DNA of 64,000 nt from Demequina sp. NBRC 110057 (GCF_002090175.1 NZ_BBRN01000006.1:186001-250000); one strand, 5' to 3'; shown: positions 35,842-44,343, numbered from the stretch's first letter. Numbers and translations are program-made. Notes: a model not told the origin generated them from the letters alone.

Positions 35842-36960
35842 TCAGGAGTCGACGGCGCGGGCAATCGCCCTGGCGCGCCTCGCGTCCCTGCGCAACTGAG
35901 CCTCGCGGGCATCGGGCGCGGTGGTGAGCAGGTCGACAACGGCCTGCTCGAGCGCGGCCTGGATGGCGGCGTCCCGCGCGCCGGGCGAGAGTTCCTCGCC
36001 GTGCTCTCCCAGGGCGTCGAGCACAGGCTCGATGGTCACGCCGTCCTCCCACAGGTCCACGACACGCGGGTCCACGTAGGAGGCGCGGGCGACGGCGGGG
36101 GTGTTGCCCAGCTGCGCCGCCACCTCCCGCATCACCCCGGCGACCACCTTCTTGCGTGCCGTCGCCGAGAGGTCCTCGGCGGCATCGGCCGCCCCGAGCG
36201 CCTGGGCAGCGATCACCGTCCCGTGCCACGTGCGGAAGTCCTTCGCCGACGCATCGGGCTGCACCACCATCTGGATGTAACCGTTGATGTCGTCGCTCGC
36301 GAGGTCCCGCCACCGCACCGGATCCGTGGAGACCCGGTAGGCGAGCAGCTCGTCGCCGTCCCCGGAGCGGCGCTTGAGGGTGGAGATCGCGGCGGCCACC
36401 TCCGGGTCGCGCACCACGACGTGACGGTCCTTTCCCGACTTCGCCACGTAGTCGAAGGTCACCTCGTCGCCGCTCACGCGCGCATGCTCGCGCAGCACCG
36501 TGGCGAGGCCGTACGAGCCGTTGTCGGCCGCGTAGCCGGCGCCGCCGATCCTGAACAGGCCGCGGTCGAGCAGCCGGAATGCGATGCCCAGCACGTGCTC
36601 GCGGGACAGGTCGTCGCGGGCAGCGTCCGCATCGGCCACCGCCCTTGCCGCGGGAAGGCCGGCCGCCACCTCGAGGACCCTGGTGTGCTTGGCGCGGTCA
36701 CGCCGCTCGCGCCACGCGGGGTGATAGAGGTACTGGCGGCGGCCGGCCTCGTCGGTGCCGAGCGCCTGCAGGTGGCCGTGGGGCTCGGGGCAGATCCACA
36801 CGTCGGTCCACGCCGGCGGGATGGCGAGGGCGTCGATCCGCTCCCGCTCGGCGCTGTCGCGCAGCGTCCTGCCGTGCGGATCGCGGTACGTCCAGCCGCG
36901 ACCGGAGCGGCGGCGGGTGATACCCGGCTCGGAGGGGCGGGAGCGGCGAAGGCGCGGCAT
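35842..36960 (-). CDS. Type IB DNA topoisomerase (poxvirus-like)
   Basis: A 372-residue eukaryote/poxvirus-type topoisomerase that relaxes supercoils by nicking one strand through a 3'-phosphotyrosine. The N-terminal domain has GWTYRDPHGRTLRD and IPPAWTDVWICPEPHGHLQALG. The catalytic domain shows RIGGAGYAADNGSYGLATVL, the DYVAKSGK lysine, FRTWHGT, and the active tyrosine Tyr295 in ARASYVDPRVV. Such enzymes occur sporadically in actinobacteria and proteobacteria. The last 70 residues are Ala/Arg-rich. A TACCGT hexamer six bases upstream suggests leaderless expression. It is convergent with the kinase gene, three bases apart. Confidence 0.93.
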   Translation of the reverse strand: MPRLRRSRPSEPGITRRRSGRGWTYRDPHGRTLRDSAERERIDALAIPPAWTDVWICPEPHGHLQALGTDEAGRRQYLYHPAWRERRDRAKHTRVLEVAAGLPAARAVADADAARDDLSREHVLGIAFRLLDRGLFRIGGAGYAADNGSYGLATVLREHARVSGDEVTFDYVAKSGKDRHVVVRDPEVAAAISTLKRRSGDGDELLAYRVSTDPVRWRDLASDDINGYIQMVVQPDASAKDFRTWHGTVIAAQALGAADAAEDLSATARKKVVAGVMREVAAQLGNTPAVARASYVDPRVVDLWEDGVTIEPVLDALGEHGEELSPGARDAAIQAALEQAVVDLLTTAPDAREAQLRRDARRARAIARAVDS

Positions 36961-36966
36961 GAGACG

Positions 36967-36972
36967 ACGGTA
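36967..36972 (-). promoter_or_regulatory. Leaderless -10 hexamer of the topoisomerase gene
   Basis: TACCGT on the minus strand, six bases before the ATG at 36960. A GGCCGATGC copy lies next to it at 36973. Confidence 0.5.
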
Positions 36973-37037
36973 GGCCGATGCGCCCGCCGTGTCGCGCGAC
37001 CGGCCGTGAGTCCCGCGCGAGGGGGCCTGGGGCGGGC

Positions 37038-37043
37038 TAGCGT
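37038..37043 (+). promoter_or_regulatory. Leaderless -10 hexamer of the acetyltransferase gene
   Basis: TAGCGT ends six bases before the ATG at 37050. Confidence 0.5.
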
Positions 37044-37049
37044 GGTGAC

Positions 37050-37616
37050 ATGGACGCCGCCTTTATCCCGCTCGAGACCGAACGCCTGACCCTGAGGCCC
37101 ATGACGCTTGACGACGCGGAGGACATGGCCGAGCGGCGATCGGACACCACGACGGCCCAGTACCAGGCATGGAAGGCGCCGTACTCGGTGGAGCGCGCGC
37201 GTGACCTCATCGCCGACCTCATGACCAGGCAGGGCCCCACCCCGGGCGCCTGGTATCAGCTGGCGGTGGTGCGCAAGCGCGACGGCAAGGTGCTCGGCGA
37301 CGTGGCGCTGTTCCTGTCGGGCAACGCCCGCACCGCCGAGGTGGGTTTCACGCTCCATCCGTGGGCGCGCGGCCACCACTACGCCACCGAGGCCACCGCG
37401 CGGCTCGTCGACTACGCGGTCTTCGACCTCGGCGTGCACCGCATCGAGGCGTGTACCCACCCGCACAACATCGCGTCCGTGCGGGTACTCGAGCGCATCG
37501 GCTTCCTCGCCGAGGGCATTAGGCGCGAGGCGTACTGGGTCGAGGACGAGGTCTCTGACGACGCCATCTACGGGCTCCTCGCGCGCGAGTGGATTTCCCG
37601 CCGAGAGCAGGACTGA
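37050..37616 (+). CDS. GNAT N-acetyltransferase, RimJ/RimL type
   Basis: A 188-residue acetyl-CoA-dependent transferase. The opening IPLETERLTLRPMTLDDAEDMAE and the central TAEVGFTLHPWARGHHYATEATARLVDYA with FDLGVHRIEACTHPHNIASVRVLERIGF are typical of the Rim-like GNAT group, in which the AxGxxxEA-like turn binds the pyrophosphate of CoA. Substrates range from ribosomal protein N-termini to antibiotics and cannot be told here. It lies between the topoisomerase gene (divergent) and the second kinase-fold gene (same strand, own promoter). Confidence 0.85.
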   Translation: MDAAFIPLETERLTLRPMTLDDAEDMAERRSDTTTAQYQAWKAPYSVERARDLIADLMTRQGPTPGAWYQLAVVRKRDGKVLGDVALFLSGNARTAEVGFTLHPWARGHHYATEATARLVDYAVFDLGVHRIEACTHPHNIASVRVLERIGFLAEGIRREAYWVEDEVSDDAIYGLLAREWISRREQD

Positions 37617-37669
37617 TACTCGCCACGAGGCTCCCGCGGAAGGCCCTTCCCGGGCGGCCCTCGCCACAC

Positions 37670-37675
37670 TAGCCT
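37670..37675 (+). promoter_or_regulatory. Leaderless -10 hexamer of the pseudokinase gene
   Basis: TAGCCT ends six bases before the ATG at 37682. Confidence 0.5.
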
Positions 37676-37681
37676 GGCGGG

Positions 37682-38578
37682 ATGCCGACGTACTCCGACG
37701 CGGAGCCGCTGTACATCCCCGACGAGATGGTGCGGGCGCTCATCGACGAGCAATGCCCCGACCTCGCCGAGTTCGAGCTGGGGCGGAGGTACACGCTCGA
37801 GGACCACTTCGCCATCAGGATCGGCGACGAGCACGGCGCGATCTTCTCGCGGCTGCCCGGCTACGACTCGCTATTCGCGCGGGTGACCGACGTCATCGCG
37901 CAGCAGAGCGCCGGCTGGTCCTTCCCGTCCTCGCTTCCCGTCCGCACCGGGCGCCCCGGCCACGGCTACCCGTGGCATTGGGTGGTCGTGAACTGGATCT
38001 CTGCCTCGACGGCGGGGTTCGTCCCGCTTCACCAGCCCGCGGCGCGCGCCGTCGGGGCTGCGCTGAGGGAGATTCACCGGCCCGCGCCCGCGGGTAGCCC
38101 CCTCAATCCGCGCTCCGGGGTAGGCCTCAGGGCGTGGCGCGGCGAGTTCGAGCAGATGCTCGCCCATGCCGTCGCGCACGGCGCTCCCGAGAACCGCGAG
38201 CTCGACGCGGACGCCACCCGCGCCATCTTCGAGCGCGGCTGCACTGCTCCGATCGACACCGAGCCCGCGTGGACCCACGGCCGCCTCGAGCCGCGCGCGA
38301 TCATGTCCGACCAGGGAGCCTTCGCCGGCCTGTTGCTGTGGACCAACTTCGGCGCGGGAGACATCGCGCAGGACATCGGCTTCGTGGGAACGGTGCTGGG
38401 CGCCGACATGCGCGAGGACTTCTTCGCCGCGTACGGCGACATTTCCGACGCGACGGTGGCCCGCGCGCTCGCGTACCTGGTCTACGCCGCGCTGCGCTAC
38501 ATCGAGGTCGACGACCCGTTCCTGCTGCGCATGGCGTGGGAGCGCCTGATCGAGCTGGGAGTGGTCCACGAGGCCTAA
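37682..38578 (+). CDS. Aminoglycoside-phosphotransferase-fold protein lacking catalytic residues (probable pseudokinase)
   Basis: A 298-residue relative of the kinase at 34924-35838: both start with a DE-MVRALIDEQCPDLAEFELG / DEPLVRALLADQHPDLAKLPLG block and share PGHGYPWxWxVVxWI. The active-site loop here reads WTHGRLEPRAIM instead of WCHLDLHGANIL, so the catalytic Asp becomes Arg201 and the Asn becomes Ala206. The metal Asp of LDWGD is Leu219 in LLLWTN. The fold-defining hydrophobic residues remain and the frame is intact, so it is a conserved protein, not a decaying gene. It may bind a ligand or regulate a kinase; catalysis by the usual mechanism looks impossible. Confidence 0.8.
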   Translation: MPTYSDAEPLYIPDEMVRALIDEQCPDLAEFELGRRYTLEDHFAIRIGDEHGAIFSRLPGYDSLFARVTDVIAQQSAGWSFPSSLPVRTGRPGHGYPWHWVVVNWISASTAGFVPLHQPAARAVGAALREIHRPAPAGSPLNPRSGVGLRAWRGEFEQMLAHAVAHGAPENRELDADATRAIFERGCTAPIDTEPAWTHGRLEPRAIMSDQGAFAGLLLWTNFGAGDIAQDIGFVGTVLGADMREDFFAAYGDISDATVARALAYLVYAALRYIEVDDPFLLRMAWERLIELGVVHEA

Positions 38579-38868
38579 GACGGTCACACCACCTTCCTGG
38601 CGGTATATGCACGGCGGGCGGGCGCGCCGGATCGCGTCTTCGCGGTCGATTTCCGGCGCTGCGGCGCCCGGCCACGCACCACCCGGACGGCCGATGCCTG
38701 CCGAGCCCTGGCATCGGGCACTCACCAGAAATCGACCGCCAGGATGGCGATGCGGCCGTCACCCCGCCGTGTCTCTACCGCCACGGGGTGGGGACGTGGC
38801 CGGGGGCGGGGACGTGGGCGGGGGCGCAACGCCACGGCCCGGGAGCGCTCCGTGACAGACTGACCCGC
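38579..38868. other. Intergenic region with nested inverted repeats
   Basis: No convincing gene in 290 bases. GCGGTCGATTTC (38642-38653) and its exact inverse (38728-38739) enclose a second hairpin, GGCCGATGCC (38689-38698) with GGCATCGGGC (38710-38719, one mismatch). The last 100 bases are a G-rich run (GGGGACGTGG, GGGGACGTGGGCGGGGG). The element could be a folded noncoding RNA, a small repeat element or the control region of the antiporter pair. Confidence 0.55.
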
Positions 38869-39348
38869 ATGGACATCTACGAGACCCCGCTGCCAGGCAT
38901 CGGCGTCCGCTACGAGTTCCAGGCCGACAGCGGCGACCACGTCGGCGTGGTCGTCCGCCGCGACGGCAAGCGGGACTTCGCCCTGTACGACCGCGAGGAC
39001 CCCGACTCCTGCCGCGGCACCGTCGAGCTGTCGGAGTCGGACTCCGCCGCGCTCGTCGAGCTGCTCGGCGGCACCTCCATCACCTCGCGGCTCGACAAGT
39101 TGCGCCACCAGATCGACGGCCTCGCCATCGAGTGGGTCACCATGCCAGCGTCCGGCGGGCTCACGGGCCGCACCATCGCCGACGGCCGCATCCGCACCGA
39201 GACCTCCGCCTCCATCGTCGCCGTCATCCGCGGCGAGGACGGCAACCCCGGCCCCGGCCCCGACTTCCTGCTCCAGGCGGGCGACACCGTCCTCGTCATG
39301 GGCTCGGACACCGCCGTCCGCCAGGCCACCGCCATCCTCGTCGGCTGA
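38869..39348 (+). CDS. khtT: KhtT-like regulatory subunit with TrkA-C (RCK-C) domain
   Basis: A 159-residue cytosolic regulator of a potassium/proton antiporter. The N-terminal half (residues 1-70) is the GI-VRYEF / GDHVGVVVRRDGKRDFALYD domain found in KhtT. The C-terminal half (about 75-159) is a TrkA-C domain ending GDTVLVMGSDTAVRQATAIL, which in Bacillus KhtT binds cyclic di-AMP. The antiporter gene follows after six bases. ATG 38869 was chosen because the protein family starts MDIYETPLPGIG; the frame upstream is noncoding. Confidence 0.85.
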   Translation: MDIYETPLPGIGVRYEFQADSGDHVGVVVRRDGKRDFALYDREDPDSCRGTVELSESDSAALVELLGGTSITSRLDKLRHQIDGLAIEWVTMPASGGLTGRTIADGRIRTETSASIVAVIRGEDGNPGPGPDFLLQAGDTVLVMGSDTAVRQATAILVG

Positions 39349-39354
39349 CCGCCC

Positions 39355-40602
39355 ATGCCGCCGCTGCCCCTCGAGGTGCTTCCCGAGCCGGAGGTGAGCC
39401 ACGCGGGATCCGTGCTCATCGAGCTCGGGATCATCCTGCTGGTGCTCGCCGGCCTGGGGCGCCTCGCCGCTCGCATCGGCATCCCCTCCATCCCCCTGTA
39501 CCTGCTCGCCGGCGTGCTCATGGGAGACGGCGGGCTCATCCCCGTGTCAGCGGGCGAGGAGTTCCTCGAGGTGGGCGCCGAGATCGGCGTGGTGCTGCTC
39601 TTGCTGCTCCTGGGGCTCGAGTATTCGCCCCAGGACCTGCGCAACGGCCTCAAATCCAATTGGGTCGCGGGACTCGTCGACGGCCTCGCCAACGGCGTGC
39701 CCGGCTTCGCCGTGGGCCTCATGCTGGGCTGGTCGCCCACCGCGTCGCTGCTGCTGGCCGGCGTCACCTACATCTCCAGTTCCGGCATCATCGCGCGCCT
39801 GCTCGACGACTTCGACCGCGTCGCCAACCGCGAGACCCCCGTGCTGCTGTCCATCCTGGTGATGGAGGACCTCGTGATGGCGGTCTTCCTCCCCATCACC
39901 GGCGTGCTGCTGGTGGGGGCGACGCTTGCCCAGGGAGCCCTCGCCGCTGGCATCGCGCTGGGCCTGGTGTTCCTCGCCTTCGTGGTGTCACTGCGGTTCT
40001 CCGAGCGCATCTCGCGCCTGGTGCACTCACACTCGCGCGAGCTCCTGCTCCTCACCGTGCTCGGCCTCACCTTCCTGGTGGCGGGCCTGGCCGATGCCGT
40101 GCAGGTGTCCGCCGCCGTGGGCGCCTTCCTCCTTGGCCTCACCCTGTCGGGACAGGTCGCGGACGACGTGCGCGGCCTGTTGCCGCCCCTGCGCGACGTC
40201 TTCGGCGGCCTCTTTTTCGTGTTCTTTGGCCTCAGCATCGACCCCCGCGACCTCATCCCCGTGCTGCTTCCCGCGCTCGGCCTCGCGCTCGTGACCGCGG
40301 CGACCAAGATCGCGACGGGGGTGTTCGCGGCACGGCGCAACGGCATCGGCCCCAAGGGCCAGTGGCGCACGGGACTGTCCCTCATCCCTCGCGGCGAGTT
40401 CTCGATCGTCATCGCCGGCCTCGGTGTAGCGGCGGGAATCGAGCCGATGCTCGGGCCCTTCTCCGCCGCGTATGTCCTCATCCTCGCCGTGGTGGGATCG
40501 CTCGCCATGCGCTTCGCGGACAGGATCCCGTCGCCGCTCAAGGCTCCCGCCGCCCGCGTCCCGGCGGGGGGACGCGTCGTGTCGCGTCCTCCGCGCACCT
40601 GA
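39355..40602 (+). CDS. khtU: KhtU-like potassium(cation)/proton antiporter, CPA2 family
   Basis: A 415-residue membrane protein with about 12 helices of the Na+/H+ exchanger fold. Key segments are GIPSIPLYLLAGVLMGDGGLIP, LLLLLLGLEYSPQDLR, the TSLLL-like YISSSGIIARLL with VLSILVMEDLVMAVFLP, and GLFFVFFGLSIDPRDLIP. The paired cytosolic subunit encoded just before it makes a KhtTU-type efflux system, which expels potassium in exchange for protons under alkaline, salt or electrophile stress. The C-terminus is short and lacks the TrkA-N domain of KefB/C, consistent with a separate regulatory subunit. Confidence 0.9.
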   Translation: MPPLPLEVLPEPEVSHAGSVLIELGIILLVLAGLGRLAARIGIPSIPLYLLAGVLMGDGGLIPVSAGEEFLEVGAEIGVVLLLLLLGLEYSPQDLRNGLKSNWVAGLVDGLANGVPGFAVGLMLGWSPTASLLLAGVTYISSSGIIARLLDDFDRVANRETPVLLSILVMEDLVMAVFLPITGVLLVGATLAQGALAAGIALGLVFLAFVVSLRFSERISRLVHSHSRELLLLTVLGLTFLVAGLADAVQVSAAVGAFLLGLTLSGQVADDVRGLLPPLRDVFGGLFFVFFGLSIDPRDLIPVLLPALGLALVTAATKIATGVFAARRNGIGPKGQWRTGLSLIPRGEFSIVIAGLGVAAGIEPMLGPFSAAYVLILAVVGSLAMRFADRIPSPLKAPAARVPAGGRVVSRPPRT

Positions 40603-40761
40603 GGCGCGTGGCACCATAGTCGCGTCGGCACACGCAGGGCCGATGCGCCGGCTACGTCGCGCAGGTGGTGTAGCAACGCGGTGGTCACCCGCCGCCGGTC
40701 CCCACCCGGGCCGAGCATCCGCTCCCCTCGCTCAAGGACATCCCGTTCTTTAGGTGGTCTC

Positions 40762-40941
40762 GTGCCGTCCCTGTCCTCCCTCGCCGCGCGCCTCCGCGCG
40801 ACCCTCAGGCGCCCCCGCGCCGCGACCGGCGCCCCCGCGGGGCCGATGCTCGTGGAGCCCGTGGGCCCCCTCACCGACGCCGACGTCGCAGAGGTGCGCG
40901 CCCTGCTCGACGAGGCTGCCAAGCGGCTGAAGGACGACTGA
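40762..40941 (+). CDS. Small hypothetical protein (59 aa)
   Basis: A short gene with an AGGTGG ribosome site four bases before a GTG start. The N-terminal half is basic (SLAARLRATLRRPRA) and the C-terminal half acidic and helical (LTDADVAEVRALLDEAAKRLKDD). No family is recognised. Codon third positions are G/C-rich as in neighbouring genes, and the acetyltransferase gene begins 35 bases later on the same strand. The 160 bases before it hold no gene, but contain one GGCCGATGC copy at 40638. Confidence 0.5.
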   Translation: MPSLSSLAARLRATLRRPRAATGAPAGPMLVEPVGPLTDADVAEVRALLDEAAKRLKDD

Positions 40942-40975
40942 CCCGTGCCGGGCGCGCACCCGGCACAATAGGGGC

Positions 40976-41464
40976 GTGATCCGACCCGCCACGCTCGCCG
41001 ACGCCGAGCGCATCGCCGCCATCTACCACCCCTACGTCACGGACACCGTCATCACGTTCGAGACGGAGACGGTCACGCCCGGCGACATCAAGGCGCGCAT
41101 GAAGGCGGTGTGGGACAAGGACCTTCCCTACCTTGTCATCGAGCACGAGGGCAAGGTGATGGGCTTCGCGTACGCCGCCCCGTACCGGCCCAAGGCCGCC
41201 TATCTGCACAGCGTCGAGACCACCATCTACCTGGACCGCGAGGCCGCGGGCAACGGGCTTGGCGGGCGCCTGTACCGCGCGCTGATCGTCGCGATGCGCG
41301 CCTCGCACGCGCACACCGCGATCTCGCTGATCGCCCTGCCGAACGAGGCATCGGTGGCGCTGCACCGTGCGACGGGTTGGCGCGAGGTCGGCGTGCTCAC
41401 GGAGGCCGGCCAGAAGCTGGGCCGCTGGATCGACGTGGGCTACTTCCAGCTCGACGTCTCGTAG
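40976..41464 (+). CDS. GNAT N-acetyltransferase, phosphinothricin-acetyltransferase-like
   Basis: A 162-residue enzyme. IRPATLADAERIAAIYHPYVTDTVITFETE, YAAPYRPKAAY, and SVETTIYLDREAAGNGLGGRLYRALI follow the Pat/Bar family closely, including the acetyl-CoA-binding GNGLGGRLY turn and the late HRATGWREVGVL. Members acetylate L-phosphinothricin, methionine sulfoximine or other amino acids. The frame starts at GTG 40976. Confidence 0.85.
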   Translation: MIRPATLADAERIAAIYHPYVTDTVITFETETVTPGDIKARMKAVWDKDLPYLVIEHEGKVMGFAYAAPYRPKAAYLHSVETTIYLDREAAGNGLGGRLYRALIVAMRASHAHTAISLIALPNEASVALHRATGWREVGVLTEAGQKLGRWIDVGYFQLDVS

Positions 41465-41494
41465 GCGACTCGAGTGCTGCCCTTGCGCGGCGAG

Positions 41495-41510
41495 TGTGAC
41501 ATACGTCACG
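41495..41510 (+). promoter_or_regulatory. CRP/GlxR-like operator upstream of the pilin gene
   Basis: TGTGACATACGTCACG fits the TGTGANNTANNTCACA consensus of actinobacterial GlxR/CRP regulators with one mismatch, at the last base. It is 59 bases from the ATG at 41569. Binding is inferred. Confidence 0.55.
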
Positions 41511-41568
41511 ATGGACGCGTCGCGGCAGCCGCTGAGGGGTGTCGCCAGGCGGCCGAGGGGGACTTGCC

Positions 41569-42000
41569 ATGGGGGACGTGCGCATCCGCGCCAGGGACGA
41601 TGCAGGGATGACTCTGCCTGAACTGCTGGTGGTGATGGCGATCGTTGCCGTCCTCGTCGCAGTGGCGCTGCCCCTGTTCTTCAATCAGCAGGCGAAGGCG
41701 TACGATTCCGCGGTGCAATCCGACCTCACCAACGTCGCGATCGCGGTGCGTGTCTACGTGGACGAGTCCAGCACGGTGCCGGCGATCACGGCCGATGGAG
41801 ACGGCTACGTGCTCGACGGCGACGCCCTCCCCACCTCGCCTGGCGTGATCCTCACCGCCATCTCCGGCGGGCTCGACGACTACTGCTTTGCCGCCACCCA
41901 CCCCAGCGGTAAGACCGCCAAGGAGGTGGGCTACCACTACACGGTGCACGGCGGCATCAAGGAGGGCGGCTGCCCCACGGCGACGGCAGCCAGCAGTTAG
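41569..42000 (+). CDS. Type IV pilin-like / pseudopilin protein
   Basis: A 143-residue protein with a short leader and the prepilin peptidase site AG|MTLPELLVVMAIVAVLVAVALPLF, giving Met+1 and the essential Glu+5 of mature pilins. The helix of about 22 residues is followed by NQQAKAYDSAVQSDLTNVAIAV and a small globular C-terminus with two cysteines (DDYCFAATHPSG, EGGCPT) likely to form a disulfide. It resembles the major pilins of actinobacterial Tad-independent type IV pili. No PilB, PilC or peptidase gene is in the window, so it is an orphan here. A GAGGGG ribosome site precedes ATG 41569; a longer GTG start at 41539 is less likely. Confidence 0.8.
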   Translation: MGDVRIRARDDAGMTLPELLVVMAIVAVLVAVALPLFFNQQAKAYDSAVQSDLTNVAIAVRVYVDESSTVPAITADGDGYVLDGDALPTSPGVILTAISGGLDDYCFAATHPSGKTAKEVGYHYTVHGGIKEGGCPTATAASS

Positions 42001-42015
42001 TCGCGGGGCTGGACG

Positions 42016-44343
42016 CTAGGCGGACCGCACCACCTCCGTCGCGGCCATCATGTGCGCGAGCGACGCGCGCGTCTCGTCATAGCCGCGGGTTTTGAGGCCG
42101 CAGTCCGGGTTGACCCATAGCTGCCTGCCGGGGATCGACTCCTTGGCGAGCGCGAGGAGCTCGGTGACCTCCGCTGTCGAAGGCACGCGCGGCGAGTGGA
42201 TGTCCCACACGCCGGGACCGATCTGCCGCTCGTAGCCGTGGCTCCTGATCGCCGGCAGCACCTCCATCCGCGAGCGCGCCGCCTCGATGGACGTGACGTC
42301 GGCGTTCAGCCCGTCGATCGCGTCGATGATCTCGCCGAACTCCGAGTAGCACAGGTGGGTGTGCACCTGCGTGTCGTCGTTCGCGCCCGAGGTCGCCAGG
42401 CGGAACGCGTTCACCGACCATTCGAGGTAGGCGGCCTGGTCGGCCTTCTTGAGCGGGAGCAGTTCGCGCAGCGCGGGCTCGTCCACCTGGATGATGCCGA
42501 TGCCTGCCGCCTCGAGATCCGCGATCTCGTCGCGCAGGGCGAGCGCCACCTGGTTCGCGGTGTCGCCGAGCGGCTGGTCGTCTCGCACGAATGACCACGC
42601 GAGGATTGTCACCGGGCCGGTCAGCATCCCCTTCATGGGCTTCGCGGTCAGCGACTGGGCGTACTCGGCCCAGCGCACCGTCATCGGAGCGGGACGCGTC
42701 ACGTCACCCCACAGGATCGAGGGGCGAGTGCAGCGCGAGCCGTACGACTGGACCCAGCCGTTGACGGTGACGTCGAACCCGTCGAGCAGCTCCGCGAAGT
42801 ACTGCACCATGTCGTTGCGCTCGGCCTCGCCGTGGACCAGGACGTCGAGGCCCAGGTCCTCCTGCAGCCTCACGACGGAGGCGATCTCGTCCCTCATCGC
42901 CTGCTCGTAGTCGGCATCGCCAAGCTGGCCCTTGGCCCACGCGGCGCGAGCCTTGCGGATCTCGGGTGTCTGCGGGAACGAGCCGATGGTGGTGGTCGCC
43001 AGTTCGGGGAGGCCGAACCTGGCATCCTGGGCGGCGGCGCGGATCGAGTACGCGGGGCGCTCGAGGTCCGCGGGGGAAACCGCCGCCAGGGCCGCGCGCA
43101 CCTCGGCGCGGCGGGTGCCGGGGTGAGCGGCACGGGCGGCGAGAGCGTCACGCGTGGCGGCGAGGGCATCGGCCACCGACTCCTCACCCCCGGAGCGGGC
43201 GGCGGCGAGGGTGACGACCTCCGCGACCTTCTCGTCGGCAAAGGCGAGCCACGAGATCAGCTCTTCGCCCAGGTGCTCCTCCCCCGCCAAGGTGTGCGGG
43301 ACGTGGAACAGGGAGGTCGACGAGGACACGGCGACCGTGGCCCCGAGCGCGGCCACGGCGTCGGCCTTGCGCAGCGCAGCGTCGAGGTCGGTGCGCCAGA
43401 TGTTGTGTCCGTCCACGACGCCGGCCACGACCGTCACGCCGGCGAGGCTCACGTCGGTGGGGATGGCGCCGCGGACAAGGTCCATGCCGATGGCCTCGAC
43501 GCCGGCCTCGACGAGCACGGGGAGCGCGTCGGCCAGGTCGTTGTACGGGGCGGCGACGAAGATCGCGGGGCGGTCGGCGGCGGACACGAGCGTGTCGTAC
43601 ACCTTGGCGGCGCCCGCGAGCACCTCGGCGCGGTCGGCGTCGATGTCGGCCACGAAGACCGGCTCGTCGACCTGCACCCACTCGACTCCCGCGGCCCGGA
43701 AGGCGGCGAGCAACTCGACGTAGACGGCAAGCAGGTCGTCGAGGCGGTCGATGGGACGGTAGCCCTCGCCCGCCTCGTCCGAGGCCTTGGCGAGGTACAG
43801 GAAGGTCAGCGGGCCGGTGATGACGGGGCGCGTCACGTAGCCGGCCTCGCGCGCCTCGAGGAACTGGTCGACCCAGCGGGTGCTCGACAGCGCGAAGGTG
43901 GTCTCGGGCCCGATCTCCGGGACCAGGTAGTGGTAGTTCGAGTCGAACCACTTGGTCATCTCGAGCGGGGCGTCGTCGCCCTTGCCGCGGGCGATCGTCG
44001 AATAGCCCGCGAGGTCCACCGAGCCGTCGGCGGCGCGCAGGTCCTCGAAGCGCGTCGGGACGGCGCCGAAGGTCACGGCGGCGTCGAGCACGTGGTCGTA
44101 GAACGAGAAATTCGAGGGGATGGACGAGTCGGCTTTCCCCAGGCCCAGCTCGGCGAGGCGCGCGAGGGTGGCAAGGCGCAGGTCCTTGGCGGCGGCCTCG
44201 AGCTCGGCCTCGGACGTGGCGCCCTTCCAGAAGGACTCGATCGCCTTCTTCAGCTCGCGCATGCGGCCGATGCGGGGGTAACCCAGGATGGTGCCGCCGG
44301 GGAAGACGGTGGCGGCGGAGGTGGCAACAGCGCTATCTGACAT
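42016..44343 (-). CDS. metE: Cobalamin-independent methionine synthase
   Basis: A 775-residue enzyme transferring a methyl group from 5-methyltetrahydropteroyl-triglutamate to homocysteine. The N-terminal copy begins ILGYPRIGRMRELKKAIESFWKG. The C-terminal catalytic barrel has TTIGSFPQTPEIRKAR, DVLVHGEAERNDMVQYF, GSRCTRPSILWGDV, VDEPALRELLPLKK, THLCYSEF, and VNPDCGLKTRGYDE, whose His, Glu and two Cys form the zinc site. ATG 44343 has GAGGAA eight bases upstream; the frame is open further back, but that part is not protein-like. A candidate -10 TACAGT about 100 bases upstream would give a leader of that length. Confidence 0.96.
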   Translation of the reverse strand: MSDSAVATSAATVFPGGTILGYPRIGRMRELKKAIESFWKGATSEAELEAAAKDLRLATLARLAELGLGKADSSIPSNFSFYDHVLDAAVTFGAVPTRFEDLRAADGSVDLAGYSTIARGKGDDAPLEMTKWFDSNYHYLVPEIGPETTFALSSTRWVDQFLEAREAGYVTRPVITGPLTFLYLAKASDEAGEGYRPIDRLDDLLAVYVELLAAFRAAGVEWVQVDEPVFVADIDADRAEVLAGAAKVYDTLVSAADRPAIFVAAPYNDLADALPVLVEAGVEAIGMDLVRGAIPTDVSLAGVTVVAGVVDGHNIWRTDLDAALRKADAVAALGATVAVSSSTSLFHVPHTLAGEEHLGEELISWLAFADEKVAEVVTLAAARSGGEESVADALAATRDALAARAAHPGTRRAEVRAALAAVSPADLERPAYSIRAAAQDARFGLPELATTTIGSFPQTPEIRKARAAWAKGQLGDADYEQAMRDEIASVVRLQEDLGLDVLVHGEAERNDMVQYFAELLDGFDVTVNGWVQSYGSRCTRPSILWGDVTRPAPMTVRWAEYAQSLTAKPMKGMLTGPVTILAWSFVRDDQPLGDTANQVALALRDEIADLEAAGIGIIQVDEPALRELLPLKKADQAAYLEWSVNAFRLATSGANDDTQVHTHLCYSEFGEIIDAIDGLNADVTSIEAARSRMEVLPAIRSHGYERQIGPGVWDIHSPRVPSTAEVTELLALAKESIPGRQLWVNPDCGLKTRGYDETRASLAHMMAATEVVRSA

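Noticed and set aside
42832..44340. 502-codon plus-strand frame opposite metE
   Set aside because: Antisense shadow of a gene with unmistakable MetE motifs.
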